Shown here in pieces: positions 8,407-18,134 of a DNA stretch of 64,000 bases. The position numbers and the translations under genes are program-made. Source of the DNA: a bacterium (GTDB lineage Bacteria > Patescibacteria > Dojkabacteria > JAKAPS01 > JAJZLI01); NCBI GenBank assembly GCA_021809565.1, contig JAJZKG010000001.1, positions 1-64,000 on the forward strand, in the 5' to 3' direction. Position 1 is the first letter of the stretch. The number at the start of each line of letters is the position of its first letter. Below the pieces are notes generated by a model. That model ran no database searches and had not been told where the DNA came from. It was given only the letters and a program-made list of their open reading frames with translations.

Positions 8407-11400
8407 ATGGATAATATGCAGAAATTAAAAAATGCTTTATATCAATCTTATTGTGATCTTATATACACAAAGGAGGACTTAGATAGAGACTTGTTCGTAG
8501 CCAGAATTAATCTTAGTAAATACGTTCAGGATTTCACAGATCAGAGGAATTGTGAGTTAAACGGTCTACCTACTGGTTTAGTTGGAGAGGTTTTGGATAA
8601 AAAAAAGGGCTTTACTTTTAGAGATAAAGTTTTAGAGGGGCAATATAGAAGATATGTTACTGTAGCAGTAGAAGAGAATTTATATAAAAGGTTCTCAGTT
8701 ACAGGGTCTAATTCATATAAAAGGAAATATAAGGCTAGGGAAGCTAGGCTTCTTGCAAAATCCTTAGCTCCTTCAATAGCTCAATATTTTCTTCCTTCAC
8801 AAGGGGGTCCATATGCTGGAAAAGTAGGGGACATAGCTACAGTTCAATTGATGATAGAAAGGTTTCAAAATAAGAAATATATTGATGTTATAGAGAGGCA
8901 ACTTTATACTTATAGAACTCAAGGTTACATGCCTGCTTTAGATGAAAGACTTGAGGTTAGAAAGGTCAATCTTTCTCTGAATGCTTTAAGGAGGAGAGAA
9001 GGGATAGGGGCTCAATTAAAAACAAGAAAAGGCTTGGATGTTTGGGAAACGGTAAGTTTGGAAGAGATATATTCTCTTGTGAGAGGGTTGCAAAGAGAGG
9101 ATGCTGTAAGAGCAATTACAAGAAGGTATCAATATCCAACAACAGTTGCAGAAACAGTCTATTCTAAGGTCCTTGAAAAAACAACTGCAGTAGATATTAT
9201 AGAGGATGACAATGGGATAGCTAGAGTTACTCCAATCATTAACGACGGAAGTTTCCATGTACGACATTTTCTCCAATATATTCTCAATGATGATAAAAAA
9301 AGAAATAAGAGAAAAATATTTTCTCTTCCAAAAACTTGGGTTATGGGAAGAGACGTTGGGTTGCTTATGGGCCTTGGATTTTTTTCAAAGGATCTAGAAG
9401 TTAATCAGTATATTAGATTTACAGAGAGAAATCCCTTTTTGAAGAAGATAACAGAAGAAGATACAGAGAGGTATCGTGAGGCGATAAAAAGCTTTTTTTC
9501 TCCTAAAGAAACCTCTAGGGTTGTGGGCTCAAAATATTCCCAAGGATTGTTTGTTAGAAATACCAACAAGGCTTTATTTAATCAGAAAAGAGGTGGTTTG
9601 AGATATGAAGATTATATAAAAGATTTTAGAGACCAAACGGCAGGAGAAAATATAGAGTATGCACTGAACGAAAAGAAAGAGAGAGGTCTTTTATCATTCT
9701 TAAAAAACCCCACAAGGATAAGGCAAGGATCTGAAATTTTGGATACAAGGGGGTCTTTATGGTCTAGATATAGATACAAGAAGAGAAGAATTTTGAAAGT
9801 CTTAGACTTTATAGCTGCAATTCCTGCGCTTATATCATTGTCTTTAGGTTTTATAGAAACAAGGCTTATAAATATTGCGGACAGAGCTTTTTTAGGCGGG
9901 AGGTTAACGAAAGCTTTTATTGGTCACATTGAAGGTGGGACTCTGACTGATAAGTTAATGTTGTCATTTGAGGGTGTTAGATTTTCTTTTAATGTTTTTA
10001 AATTAATAATAAAAGATGGTGCAGAAATAGCAGTCCCTGCACTATTGGTTGGAATTTTATCAGGGTCTTTACCAATAGCGCTGGCAGTAGGTATTCCATT
10101 TTTTGGACTTAAATTCCTAAAAGATTTCTTACCTATGTTTGATGCACAAAACCCTTTAACTGTAGATATTATTAAAAAAATTGTTGGAGGAATGACTCAA
10201 GAATCTCTATCTGGGAGTGAAATTATGCTTAAATCTTCCATTTTTGGTTTAGAAGCAGGAGCTCTTTCAATTCCACTATCTCTTTTATTTGGAGTTTCTG
10301 CACCGTTGGTTTTTGTAGGTGCCTTTGCTGCTGCTACTGGATATAAAGTAGCAAGTACCTTTTTTGCTGGAAGGTTTGTACCTTCTTATATTGAAGCTTC
10401 AAAGTTAGATGCATCATTGTTTGATATTTTGAGATATAAATCGCAGTATTTGGGGGAATTTGGAGCAGGCGGTTTTATTACCGGGGGTATCTTAACTTTA
10501 GTTTTTGGAGGTAATCCTATCTTTGTCCTTACATTTACTGGAGTAGGCCTTCTTAGCGGTTCTGTTGCAGATTTTTTTAAGAATTCCATATTTGAAGAAT
10601 CTTTAGTTCATGTAACTCCAACGGCCACAATACTTTCAGATACAACCCATATAGCACTTGGTTTTGGAGCAGGGCTTGGTATTATAGGGTTTGCATTTTT
10701 TGGGGTACCAGGAGCGATAGTCCTTGGTAGTGCAGGAACAGTACTGAGCGTTGCAACAACAATAATCCAAAGAAGATTTTCCTCAATAACAGTTGGTAGG
10801 TTAGATCCATCAGTATTATCTCAAATATCAAAAATTTCTCCAGAGAATATAAGGGACTTAATTGTAGCCTCATCTTCTGTGGAAGGAGCGAGGGGGGTAC
10901 TTTTAGGGGTGGGATTACCCTCAGATGTTGTTGGGAGGATTTTGTCTGATAGGTTCTTTCTGGAGGATCTTAGGGGTATAGGAGAATCTTTAAAATCTAG
11001 TATTACACTTCAAGGGGATTACATTAAAGAGTTACTTAGAGGATCTTTAGAAAGAGATTTTTTTGCAAGACAGCATTTGTTAGGTGATATAGCAACAAAT
11101 TTTAGGAATTTTTATGACATAAAAGACCTAAACTCTTTAGAGGAAATAAAGCATCTTTCTATGGGGGAGTTTGCTACAAGATTTGGATTAGATCAAAGAT
11201 ATGCAGCCCTACTACATAGTGATCCTAATTTTATTAAAGAGTTAGAAGGTGGTGACATACTTGGAGTTAGGAACAGTATAGAATCAACTCTGAGGAACAG
11301 CTTAAGAGAGAGATTTTCATTGTCACAGGCAGATATGGACAAACTATTTAAAGAATCCAACTCAAGAATGCTTAGAAGTTTGAGTCCTGCAAATCTAGAA

Positions 11401-13125
11401 TTAAGATCATATCTTAAAATGTCCGATCTTCTTAAAGAGGGCAGGGCTTTAGATTTTATAGGGAGAGGGGAACTAGCCAAGCTTTTAAATATAAATGAGG
11501 TAGATTTAGCAGAACACTTAAGGTCTGTATATCAAATTAATATTGAAACCATTAAATATGGAGAGCTAAGAGACATACTTCTAAGGGACAATATTAACCT
11601 TATTTCTGCGTTAAGTGATAGGAGTGAGTTTTTTAGGGCATTAGAAGGTACAAAGATTACAATGGGAGAACTTTTTGGTAAGTATATAGAGGTCCCTGAG
11701 AACCTTCCAGACTTGTTGAGTATGAATTTTTCTGAATACTTGAGAGTTGTTGCTGATCCAACATCTCTTTTTGCAGCTTCTTGGGGATGGGGGGATTTGT
11801 TAGAAAAGACGCAAGGGGATTTCTTAATGAATCCAGAGTTGAGGGCCGTAATAGGAGACAGGATCAAAGAACTTCCTTTCTCTTTAGGAAAACTTGCAGA
11901 GTTTGGAAGAAACCCTATTGTTGGACATTTAAATTTTGCAGGCATTGAAAGTGTTGGAATGACTGGATTGTGGACTGGAATAACAGTAGCAATATTAGGG
12001 GTTCCGATTTTACCAGCTATAGCAATAACAGGAACTGTTGTGATTGGTAAGGGCCTTATTAGTGAAATGGTAGCAGCTAATCCTTTGAGTAAGGCAGATA
12101 TGATAGCAGGTAGATTAACAACATTCGGACAATACAAGTTATTTGCAAAATCTCTTGAAGGATCTCTAAATGTTGGTGTAATAGGGTTCCTAGTAGGAAC
12201 GGTGATTGGAGGACCTTTAGTTGGGGCCTTAATAGGAGGTGGCTCAATGATTGGGTTAATGACATACAAGTATTTAAGGGGTCCAGAAGCTGCCATTGCT
12301 GAGGCAACAAAAGGTTTCGGAGCTGTTGTTATGCATGTAGGAAATGAAGCTTTAAATGTTACTATGTCATTTAGTCTTGTAGATCAATTTTTTCACCTTA
12401 AATCTTTTATCCCAAGTCTATTCTTTCAAAATGGAATATTGTCTGCACTTGGAGCTTGGGCAACAGTTGGCTTTGGGATTGCAGGTTTTGCGGCCTTAGG
12501 GGGTGCTATAATAACGTTTGTGGTAGGTGCTGCTGCTGCAGCGTTTTTCCCTGCGGTTCTTATAGGGGCAGCTGTTGTTATAACGGCAGATGTTGCAACA
12601 AGAATAATTTCATGGTTAATTACTGGTACTTCCCATGGACTTTTATTTTACGTTGGAGCAGGGTTAAAGGATGTTGCAGGGTTCTTCTTTGGAGCTGCTG
12701 GATCAGCATTGGCATCGCTAGGGATAGATATAATAATAGGGTTGATATTCCTGATGTCAAGATTTGATTTTGATATAGATGATTTTCTAAAAACAATTTT
12801 TATTATGGTTTTCTCTTGGTCCCTTATAGCAGGAGGTGTCTTTGGATCAGGAGTATTTTCAGGCTCTAGTAATAACAATATTTCTAATGTAGCTGTAGCA
12901 AAAAATAGCACTCCCGCTTCTGGTATAGCGTCAAATATGATAATTTCTCCAGTGGGAGGGAAGATATTTAAAATATCCCAGTCGGGGACTGTTCTAGTTT
13001 CAGATACAGTATATATAAAAACTCAAAGTGGCCAAGTGTTTGGTGTAAAAAATGTAAATAACCCATATTTATATAGTGGAGAAACAATTACAAAAGGTCA
13101 ATTTATAGGAAATGTGGCACAATGA
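8407..13125 (+). CDS. Giant multi-hairpin membrane protein (1572 aa)
   Basis: 1572 residues. The first ~460 are soluble and basic. Residues ~465-800 form a block of Gly/Ala-rich hydrophobic hairpins (for example PALLVGILSGSLPIALAVGI). Residues ~800-1170 are charged, helical and Leu-rich. A second hydrophobic block (~1190-1500) is similar in style to the first. The extreme C-terminus (ISPVGGKIFKI to ETITKGQFIG) resembles the beta-strands of M23/lipoyl-like domains, but no metal-binding His motif is visible. It overlaps the next gene by 4 bases. I do not recognise the whole protein. The size and hairpins suggest a pore, channel or cell-contact protein of the same machine as the VirB6-like gene. 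Confidence 0.85.
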   Translation: MDNMQKLKNALYQSYCDLIYTKEDLDRDLFVARINLSKYVQDFTDQRNCELNGLPTGLVGEVLDKKKGFTFRDKVLEGQYRRYVTVAVEENLYKRFSVTGSNSYKRKYKAREARLLAKSLAPSIAQYFLPSQGGPYAGKVGDIATVQLMIERFQNKKYIDVIERQLYTYRTQGYMPALDERLEVRKVNLSLNALRRREGIGAQLKTRKGLDVWETVSLEEIYSLVRGLQREDAVRAITRRYQYPTTVAETVYSKVLEKTTAVDIIEDDNGIARVTPIINDGSFHVRHFLQYILNDDKKRNKRKIFSLPKTWVMGRDVGLLMGLGFFSKDLEVNQYIRFTERNPFLKKITEEDTERYREAIKSFFSPKETSRVVGSKYSQGLFVRNTNKALFNQKRGGLRYEDYIKDFRDQTAGENIEYALNEKKERGLLSFLKNPTRIRQGSEILDTRGSLWSRYRYKKRRILKVLDFIAAIPALISLSLGFIETRLINIADRAFLGGRLTKAFIGHIEGGTLTDKLMLSFEGVRFSFNVFKLIIKDGAEIAVPALLVGILSGSLPIALAVGIPFFGLKFLKDFLPMFDAQNPLTVDIIKKIVGGMTQESLSGSEIMLKSSIFGLEAGALSIPLSLLFGVSAPLVFVGAFAAATGYKVASTFFAGRFVPSYIEASKLDASLFDILRYKSQYLGEFGAGGFITGGILTLVFGGNPIFVLTFTGVGLLSGSVADFFKNSIFEESLVHVTPTATILSDTTHIALGFGAGLGIIGFAFFGVPGAIVLGSAGTVLSVATTIIQRRFSSITVGRLDPSVLSQISKISPENIRDLIVASSSVEGARGVLLGVGLPSDVVGRILSDRFFLEDLRGIGESLKSSITLQGDYIKELLRGSLERDFFARQHLLGDIATNFRNFYDIKDLNSLEEIKHLSMGEFATRFGLDQRYAALLHSDPNFIKELEGGDILGVRNSIESTLRNSLRERFSLSQADMDKLFKESNSRMLRSLSPANLELRSYLKMSDLLKEGRALDFIGRGELAKLLNINEVDLAEHLRSVYQINIETIKYGELRDILLRDNINLISALSDRSEFFRALEGTKITMGELFGKYIEVPENLPDLLSMNFSEYLRVVADPTSLFAASWGWGDLLEKTQGDFLMNPELRAVIGDRIKELPFSLGKLAEFGRNPIVGHLNFAGIESVGMTGLWTGITVAILGVPILPAIAITGTVVIGKGLISEMVAANPLSKADMIAGRLTTFGQYKLFAKSLEGSLNVGVIGFLVGTVIGGPLVGALIGGGSMIGLMTYKYLRGPEAAIAEATKGFGAVVMHVGNEALNVTMSFSLVDQFFHLKSFIPSLFFQNGILSALGAWATVGFGIAGFAALGGAIITFVVGAAAAAFFPAVLIGAAVVITADVATRIISWLITGTSHGLLFYVGAGLKDVAGFFFGAAGSALASLGIDIIIGLIFLMSRFDFDIDDFLKTIFIMVFSWSLIAGGVFGSGVFSGSSNNNISNVAVAKNSTPASGIASNMIISPVGGKIFKISQSGTVLVSDTVYIKTQSGQVFGVKNVNNPYLYSGETITKGQFIGNVAQ

Positions 13126-13988
13126 AGATTAGTCTAAAAGTGTTAAAGGCTGTTATCCCAGGAATACTATTAATAGTTTTAATATATCTCTATATAAATT
13201 TTCATCCAAACACCTCTAAGATTAATACCTCAAAGCCTAGAAATAGTGATATAGCGGTGGTACCAAAACTATCTTTTTATTCAAACACTGGAATTACAAT
13301 CCAAAAATCAGAACCTTTATCTGTTATAAATCCAAATAACAATAGAAACTTTTATTATATAAGTTTAAAAAATCCATATGCTGAGGCTACAAACCTTGGG
13401 ATATCATACCCCCCAACGTTATCTAAAAATGGACAAATATCTTGGTCTTCATCGAACATTTCACTCATATATTCAAACGGATCCTTTTTTTATTCTTCAA
13501 CTAAAGGTTCTCAAGGTAATGTGTCAACATATATAAACAATGTTTTATCTGGGTTAACTCCACAGGGGGTTAGTTATAAAAAAGTTACAGATATAACGCA
13601 AAGTGAAATTATTGTTTATGTTTATCCAAAAATAACAAATCAGTATATATATCTAACCAACGGTAACAAATTTTTCTATACATTTTCTTTTTATTTGAAT
13701 GATTCTATAAAAAGTTTCAATATTTATCCACTTTCCCTTACTATAAAGAAAGGCAAAACATTGAGTATTTCAAGCCTCAATAATAAAACTCTAAAAATGC
13801 TAGGTTTTTATTCAAATATCTCTGGAGCAATCTCTAATATTGGTATTACCAAGGAAGGTTCTGGATATTTTTTTGATCCAAAAAACAAAGTAATCATTCC
13901 CATTTACATAATTTATGGGAATGCTGATATAATAAATTTAAGCATTAAACAATTTATATTATATGTTCCAGAAGTTAAAACCATATAA
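13122..13988 (+). CDS. Single-pass exported protein, unknown
   Basis: 288 residues. One N-terminal membrane anchor (VIPGILLIVLIYLYINF) is followed by an extracytoplasmic domain rich in Ser, Asn, Tyr and Ile that looks all-beta. The start overlaps the giant gene by 4 bases (ATGA) and the end overlaps the next gene by 26, which indicates translational coupling. The family is not recognised. Anchor plus beta domain is the shape of VirB8- or pilin-accessory-type components, but sequence evidence for that is lacking. Confidence 0.75.
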   Translation: MKISLKVLKAVIPGILLIVLIYLYINFHPNTSKINTSKPRNSDIAVVPKLSFYSNTGITIQKSEPLSVINPNNNRNFYYISLKNPYAEATNLGISYPPTLSKNGQISWSSSNISLIYSNGSFFYSSTKGSQGNVSTYINNVLSGLTPQGVSYKKVTDITQSEIIVYVYPKITNQYIYLTNGNKFFYTFSFYLNDSIKSFNIYPLSLTIKKGKTLSISSLNNKTLKMLGFYSNISGAISNIGITKEGSGYFFDPKNKVIIPIYIIYGNADIINLSIKQFILYVPEVKTI

Positions 13989-16308
13989 ACTAGTAATACT
14001 TCTTTTAATATTTTCCCTTTTTATAGTTTTAGGGAAAAATGCTTATGCTGCAAGTAATTCTTGTGGTAATGGGATAACAAATATTCCTCAGCATATGGCG
14101 GTATCCTGTAATACAACACCATTACAATTTAGCGTTCCTGTTTCTGTTGTTGCAGGGAGTGGGGGGTATGCAGTGTCTGGAAGCGCAACATTGAATGTTG
14201 GTTTTCCTCAAAATATACCATTGTTTCAATTTTTGGATTCAGTATCTTCTGTTGGGACAGTAGATCAATCTAATTCTTATTTTGATAATCTTTATCAACC
14301 ATACGGATATTTTGTGGAAAAAACAAATATAAATCCGAATGTGAATTTTAATATTCCTTCTTCATCAAATGGGGTTGGGGCGATAGATGTTCCTTCTGGT
14401 TGTTCCTCTGTTTCTGGTGTTAAATGTAGCGTCCTTTCTACTTCAGGGGCAAGTCAGTATGCATATTTTGCTGTACCCGGAATAGGGAAAGCTGTTGACT
14501 TATTTACACTGGGGAATATGTTTACAATTTCTAGCTCCCCATATGCTCAAAGTTTAAATAATCTCTCAACTCCTTTTATATCAAGTACCCCACAAAATCC
14601 TGTTGGATCGTGTGTGGGGAGCGCTAATGGTTGTGTAAATAATAAAATGCCTTTAGCCTATAAATTAACAACTACATATGGAAATAATCCATACAATCCT
14701 GCTAATAATGCTCCATTAACTACACTCGCCACTGCTGGAGTAACAGTATTTAACTGGTTTGGCCAACTTTTAACCTGCAACTTTCTTATAAAGTCTGGAT
14801 GTCAATTTACTTCTTCTGGGATACCTCCATATTGTAGTAAATATATAGCCCAGGTAAATCAATCTAGTCCAATATCTACATCAAACTTTCCTTATTGTCC
14901 AGTCACAGGATTTAGCATCAATGTATCTTTTTCTTGTCAACAATATGTAGGTCCCGTCAAAACTTTAGAATCAGAATTAAATGCTACAAATCCTAATGAC
15001 ACGCAACAAATAAAGATACTGGAAAGTGAGCTTGCCTCTGCAGAAGCAGCACTTAATGCCTGCATGAACACCTTGCAAGGGTTTCTCCAAAATGGAATCC
15101 CTGTTAGTTTTAATACAAATTTGTATTTACAAGGATTAAATAGAATTCTTGCAGATGAATGGTATGCAGAAGCTGCTTTGGATGGAGGTCCAGCTATAGG
15201 GCATACAAATATGAAAGCTTGGACAGAGTATGTGAATCCAGCAACTGACGAACTATATTCTTCCTATCAGAAGATTTTAGATCAAGGCCCATCTAACCCT
15301 CAATATGCCTCTCTTACGAATGCATTATTTTTGGGTATAGGAGAAAATGTACAAGTAAGTATATCTGTTACCTCTTCAAGTGGAAGTACAGGAATTTCAA
15401 CAACAACCTTTCCTACGTCAAGTTTCTATTTTCCATGGATAGGAGATGCCTTGCAAATTCAACAAAATTTAGCTATACATAATTTTCAACCATATTTTCA
15501 AAATAGCCCTACTAGTAATCTGCCTAAATTAGCACAAGGGGAATATTATATTCAGAATCAGTCTCAATACCCAGACCCTCTATTACTTTATCTTTTATAT
15601 GTAGGAGCGTTATCTCCTAAGGACCCAGTTGTACAGAATGCCTTAGGTTCATACCCAATCAATACTATCTTGCAAAGTTCTTCTGGATCTGGAACTGGAG
15701 GGGGATATGGAGGTGGGGGAATAACAAACACGTCAGGTAAATATAACCAACAAGCGTGTGATGCAGCATTGACCATGGCGCGTCCATCAACAATAAGCTT
15801 ATCTTTGTCTCAATTATTACAATATGCGAATGACTTTATTGGGGCTAATTATTCCCAAAATAGGGATTTTTCTAGGTGTTATCCTAATGCCGCACCAGGT
15901 GTTTATCCAGGAATAGATTGCTCTTCTTTTGTCGCAACACTTTATAAAGATATGGGTATTCCTCTTGCTCAAGACTCCACAACTGAAACACAATATTCAT
16001 ATAGCCAATCTGCGTTAAATATTTTTACAAATTTGAATAACGTTGCTGCAGGGGATCTTATATATTTTTACGAACAAGCTGATTATCCTCAAGCTCCACC
16101 TCAGCATGTTGCTTTGATAACAAGATGGAATGGACCAAATAATTTTGATACCATTCAAGCTACTTATCCTGGAAATGGCGTTGTGAATGACAATTATACT
16201 AAAGGTGCCCCATTGTGCCTTACTTTGCCTGGAGGTGCTGTGTCACCTGGTGGTAAGAGTAGTTGTATAATGGGATTTGCAAGCCCAAAGGCTGGACAAT
16301 TTAACTAA
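13963..16308 (+). CDS. Secreted NlpC/P60-like peptidase with large N-terminal region
   Basis: 781 residues with a signal peptide (LVILLLIFSLFIVLGKNAYAA). A Ser/Gly/Asn-rich, Cys-containing region fills residues ~30-590. A helical stretch near 330-375 (LESEL repeats) may be a coiled coil. The last ~180 residues resemble NlpC/P60 cysteine peptidases: a FIGANY start, GIDCSSFVATLY with catalytic Cys653, AAGDLIYF, and PQHVALI with His715. Such domains cut peptidoglycan stem peptides. In this operon it probably opens the wall, of the producer or of a partner cell, for the machine. A Gly-rich linker at about residue 565-580 separates the two parts. Confidence 0.8.
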   Translation: MFQKLKPYKLVILLLIFSLFIVLGKNAYAASNSCGNGITNIPQHMAVSCNTTPLQFSVPVSVVAGSGGYAVSGSATLNVGFPQNIPLFQFLDSVSSVGTVDQSNSYFDNLYQPYGYFVEKTNINPNVNFNIPSSSNGVGAIDVPSGCSSVSGVKCSVLSTSGASQYAYFAVPGIGKAVDLFTLGNMFTISSSPYAQSLNNLSTPFISSTPQNPVGSCVGSANGCVNNKMPLAYKLTTTYGNNPYNPANNAPLTTLATAGVTVFNWFGQLLTCNFLIKSGCQFTSSGIPPYCSKYIAQVNQSSPISTSNFPYCPVTGFSINVSFSCQQYVGPVKTLESELNATNPNDTQQIKILESELASAEAALNACMNTLQGFLQNGIPVSFNTNLYLQGLNRILADEWYAEAALDGGPAIGHTNMKAWTEYVNPATDELYSSYQKILDQGPSNPQYASLTNALFLGIGENVQVSISVTSSSGSTGISTTTFPTSSFYFPWIGDALQIQQNLAIHNFQPYFQNSPTSNLPKLAQGEYYIQNQSQYPDPLLLYLLYVGALSPKDPVVQNALGSYPINTILQSSSGSGTGGGYGGGGITNTSGKYNQQACDAALTMARPSTISLSLSQLLQYANDFIGANYSQNRDFSRCYPNAAPGVYPGIDCSSFVATLYKDMGIPLAQDSTTETQYSYSQSALNIFTNLNNVAAGDLIYFYEQADYPQAPPQHVALITRWNGPNNFDTIQATYPGNGVVNDNYTKGAPLCLTLPGGAVSPGGKSSCIMGFASPKAGQFN

Positions 16309-16322
16309 ATATACTAAATATT

Positions 16323-17012
16323 ATGAATTTAAGTGCACTAACTATATATATACGAAAATACGGGCTTTTATTTATAGCTCTAATATTTTTGATATTCCTT
16401 ATTTTTATATTCTTCAATAAACCCACTCCAGTATTTAATTTCAATAAGGCTCTTGTTTATCAGAAAATAGGACCAGTCTCTGGATCATATAATCCATTGG
16501 GTTATAAAATAAATTCTTTTTCAAATACCACATTTTATTCAAGAGTAACAAATGGAGAGATAGAGTATTTTGAGGTTTCTTCAGGAAATACAATTGGGTA
16601 CTTTATAAACAAAGGGAATTATCTAGGACAATATAAAAACAATCCATTATATTTGGGGTATGCTCTTTCATATGACGTATTTAACATTTCCGTCCCTTCT
16701 TTAGAACAGGGAAATTTAAACTATGACACTTATTTATTAAATCATTTTGGTTCAGTCCCTTCATATTTAATGTCTAAAAAAATATATACATATCTTTCTT
16801 TAAATCTCAAAAGTTTTTATTCGGCAAGTCCTATACTAAAATCAATTAATATTAGAAGTTATACGGAAGGAGATCAGTATAATATTTTATATTCTTATAA
16901 TCTCTCCCCTCTTTTGGATCAGGGAGGTGTAAGGTATTTTAATAAAAATATTGATATAATTGTTACTAGAAAATCTGGAAATTGGGTAATAACCAGTATA
17001 AAAATATTATGA
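16323..17012 (+). CDS. Single-pass exported protein, unknown
   Basis: 229 residues. The N-terminal membrane helix (GLLFIALIFLIFLIFIFF) is followed by an extracytoplasmic Tyr/Asn/Ser-rich domain ending in a strand-rich stretch (VRYFNKNIDIIVTRK). It has the same architecture as the gene at 13122, and the two may be distant relatives or play parallel structural roles. It is coupled to the next gene by an ATGA overlap at 17009-17012. No family recognised. Confidence 0.75.
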   Translation: MNLSALTIYIRKYGLLFIALIFLIFLIFIFFNKPTPVFNFNKALVYQKIGPVSGSYNPLGYKINSFSNTTFYSRVTNGEIEYFEVSSGNTIGYFINKGNYLGQYKNNPLYLGYALSYDVFNISVPSLEQGNLNYDTYLLNHFGSVPSYLMSKKIYTYLSLNLKSFYSASPILKSINIRSYTEGDQYNILYSYNLSPLLDQGGVRYFNKNIDIIVTRKSGNWVITSIKIL

Positions 17013-17734
17013 AGAAGTTAAATCTATTGTTCCTTGCTATTTTTATAGACCTAGTACTAATAAGTCTTGCAACTGTCTATGTTCGTGCAAGTGCCTATGA
17101 GATACCTCCTCAAAATCAAGGATATCCCTTGAATCTTTATTCGGGAGGGAATTCTGGTGCTGGATTAGTATCCGGTGCGCCAATACCTGTTCCTGCAGGA
17201 TATTGTCCAGAGCCTTTTACTGTAAATATTCCACTCATCTCGCCTCAAGGGATTCCACTACAACAATCAGATTTTACAGCCATGTTTAGTTATCTTCAAA
17301 GCTTTGGAAGTAAAACTGTTGCAAAGGCTAATCAGATTGTATCTGCATGTCAGATAGCTCCTGGTTTATATAAATGCGATCCTAGATTTCTTGCTGCCAT
17401 ATGGGGACAAGAAAGTAGTTTTTCTACAGGTGGAGGTGCAAATGAGAGCTTTAATTGTTTTGGAGGAGAGGCACAATCTTTTGGCCCAGAGCTTAATTGT
17501 GCTATAAATTCATTAATGACATACTACACCAATTTTACATTAGAGATGAAAAATCAAAATATAGCTGTAGCTGGAGCAGGAACATCTGCTGCTTGTAAAA
17601 CCACAGATCTTTTTACCTATATGATGGAAGAATACACCCCAATCAATGGTAGTTTTGGAAATTCTTCAACTAGATCAAGTTTGCATTTCTTTTTAAGTAC
17701 TTTTTTAGGGCCTCAGGCAATTGTTACAGGATAA
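17009..17734 (+). CDS. Lysozyme-like / lytic transglycosylase-like secreted protein
   Basis: 241 residues from the ATG at 17009, which overlaps the previous stop. A TTG at 16982 is less likely. A signal peptide (LLFLAIFIDLVLISLATVYVRASA) comes first. The domain near 110-230 has CDPRFLAAIWGQESSFS, with Glu135 in the position of the catalytic acid of lysozyme-like folds, then NCFGGEAQSFG and a C-terminal helix pair. Four Cys could form disulfides. Specialised transglycosylases (VirB1 type) are standard partners of type IV secretion systems, which fits this operon. The exact glycosidase family cannot be fixed by eye. Confidence 0.7.
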   Translation: MKKLNLLFLAIFIDLVLISLATVYVRASAYEIPPQNQGYPLNLYSGGNSGAGLVSGAPIPVPAGYCPEPFTVNIPLISPQGIPLQQSDFTAMFSYLQSFGSKTVAKANQIVSACQIAPGLYKCDPRFLAAIWGQESSFSTGGGANESFNCFGGEAQSFGPELNCAINSLMTYYTNFTLEMKNQNIAVAGAGTSAACKTTDLFTYMMEEYTPINGSFGNSSTRSSLHFFLSTFLGPQAIVTG

Positions 17735-17737
17735 TTT

Positions 17738-18130
17738 ATGAATATGGACTTAACATTTATAAAAAAGAATATAAGATATATTATGGTTATTTTGGTAATA
17801 ATTGTTTTGGGTTTATTAATTTTTGTGCTAACAAGGTCTAATGCTAACACTAAAAACATACCAGTAGGTGTTCCCGTAATCAACAAAAATAGCTTTAATG
17901 CTAAGGCTTTAAATTATAACTCTACAAATTTCAGTATTAAATATGTTCCTCAAAGCCAAGCTTTTGGTAACTTAAAAGGGAATACAGTATATATACATAT
18001 AAAAAATATAAATTTTGCAAATCCTGGAAGTGTTATTAAGCAAGAAGATGCCTACATAGCCCAAGCTAAAGCAATATTATTAAAGTATGGAATAAATCCT
18101 AATTCAAAAAAGATAGTATACACATTCTAG
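17738..18130 (+). CDS. Small single-pass exported protein
   Basis: 130 residues. An N-terminal anchor (YIMVILVIIVLGLLIFVLT) is followed by a ~95-residue extracytoplasmic part with a YIHIKNINF strand and a C-terminal helix (QEDAYIAQAKAILLKYG). It is the last gene of the 6.1-18.1 kb operon and starts 3 bases after the preceding stop. It ends 4 bases before the convergent rplY stop. Function unknown. Confidence 0.7.
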   Translation: MNMDLTFIKKNIRYIMVILVIIVLGLLIFVLTRSNANTKNIPVGVPVINKNSFNAKALNYNSTNFSIKYVPQSQAFGNLKGNTVYIHIKNINFANPGSVIKQEDAYIAQAKAILLKYGINPNSKKIVYTF

Positions 18131-18134
18131 AGAA

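Noticed and set aside
11532..12296. Minus-strand 254-codon frame inside the giant gene
   Set aside because: It is a complement shadow of the Gly/Ala-rich membrane region: Pro/Thr-rich, no start context, and the plus frame is clearly coding.
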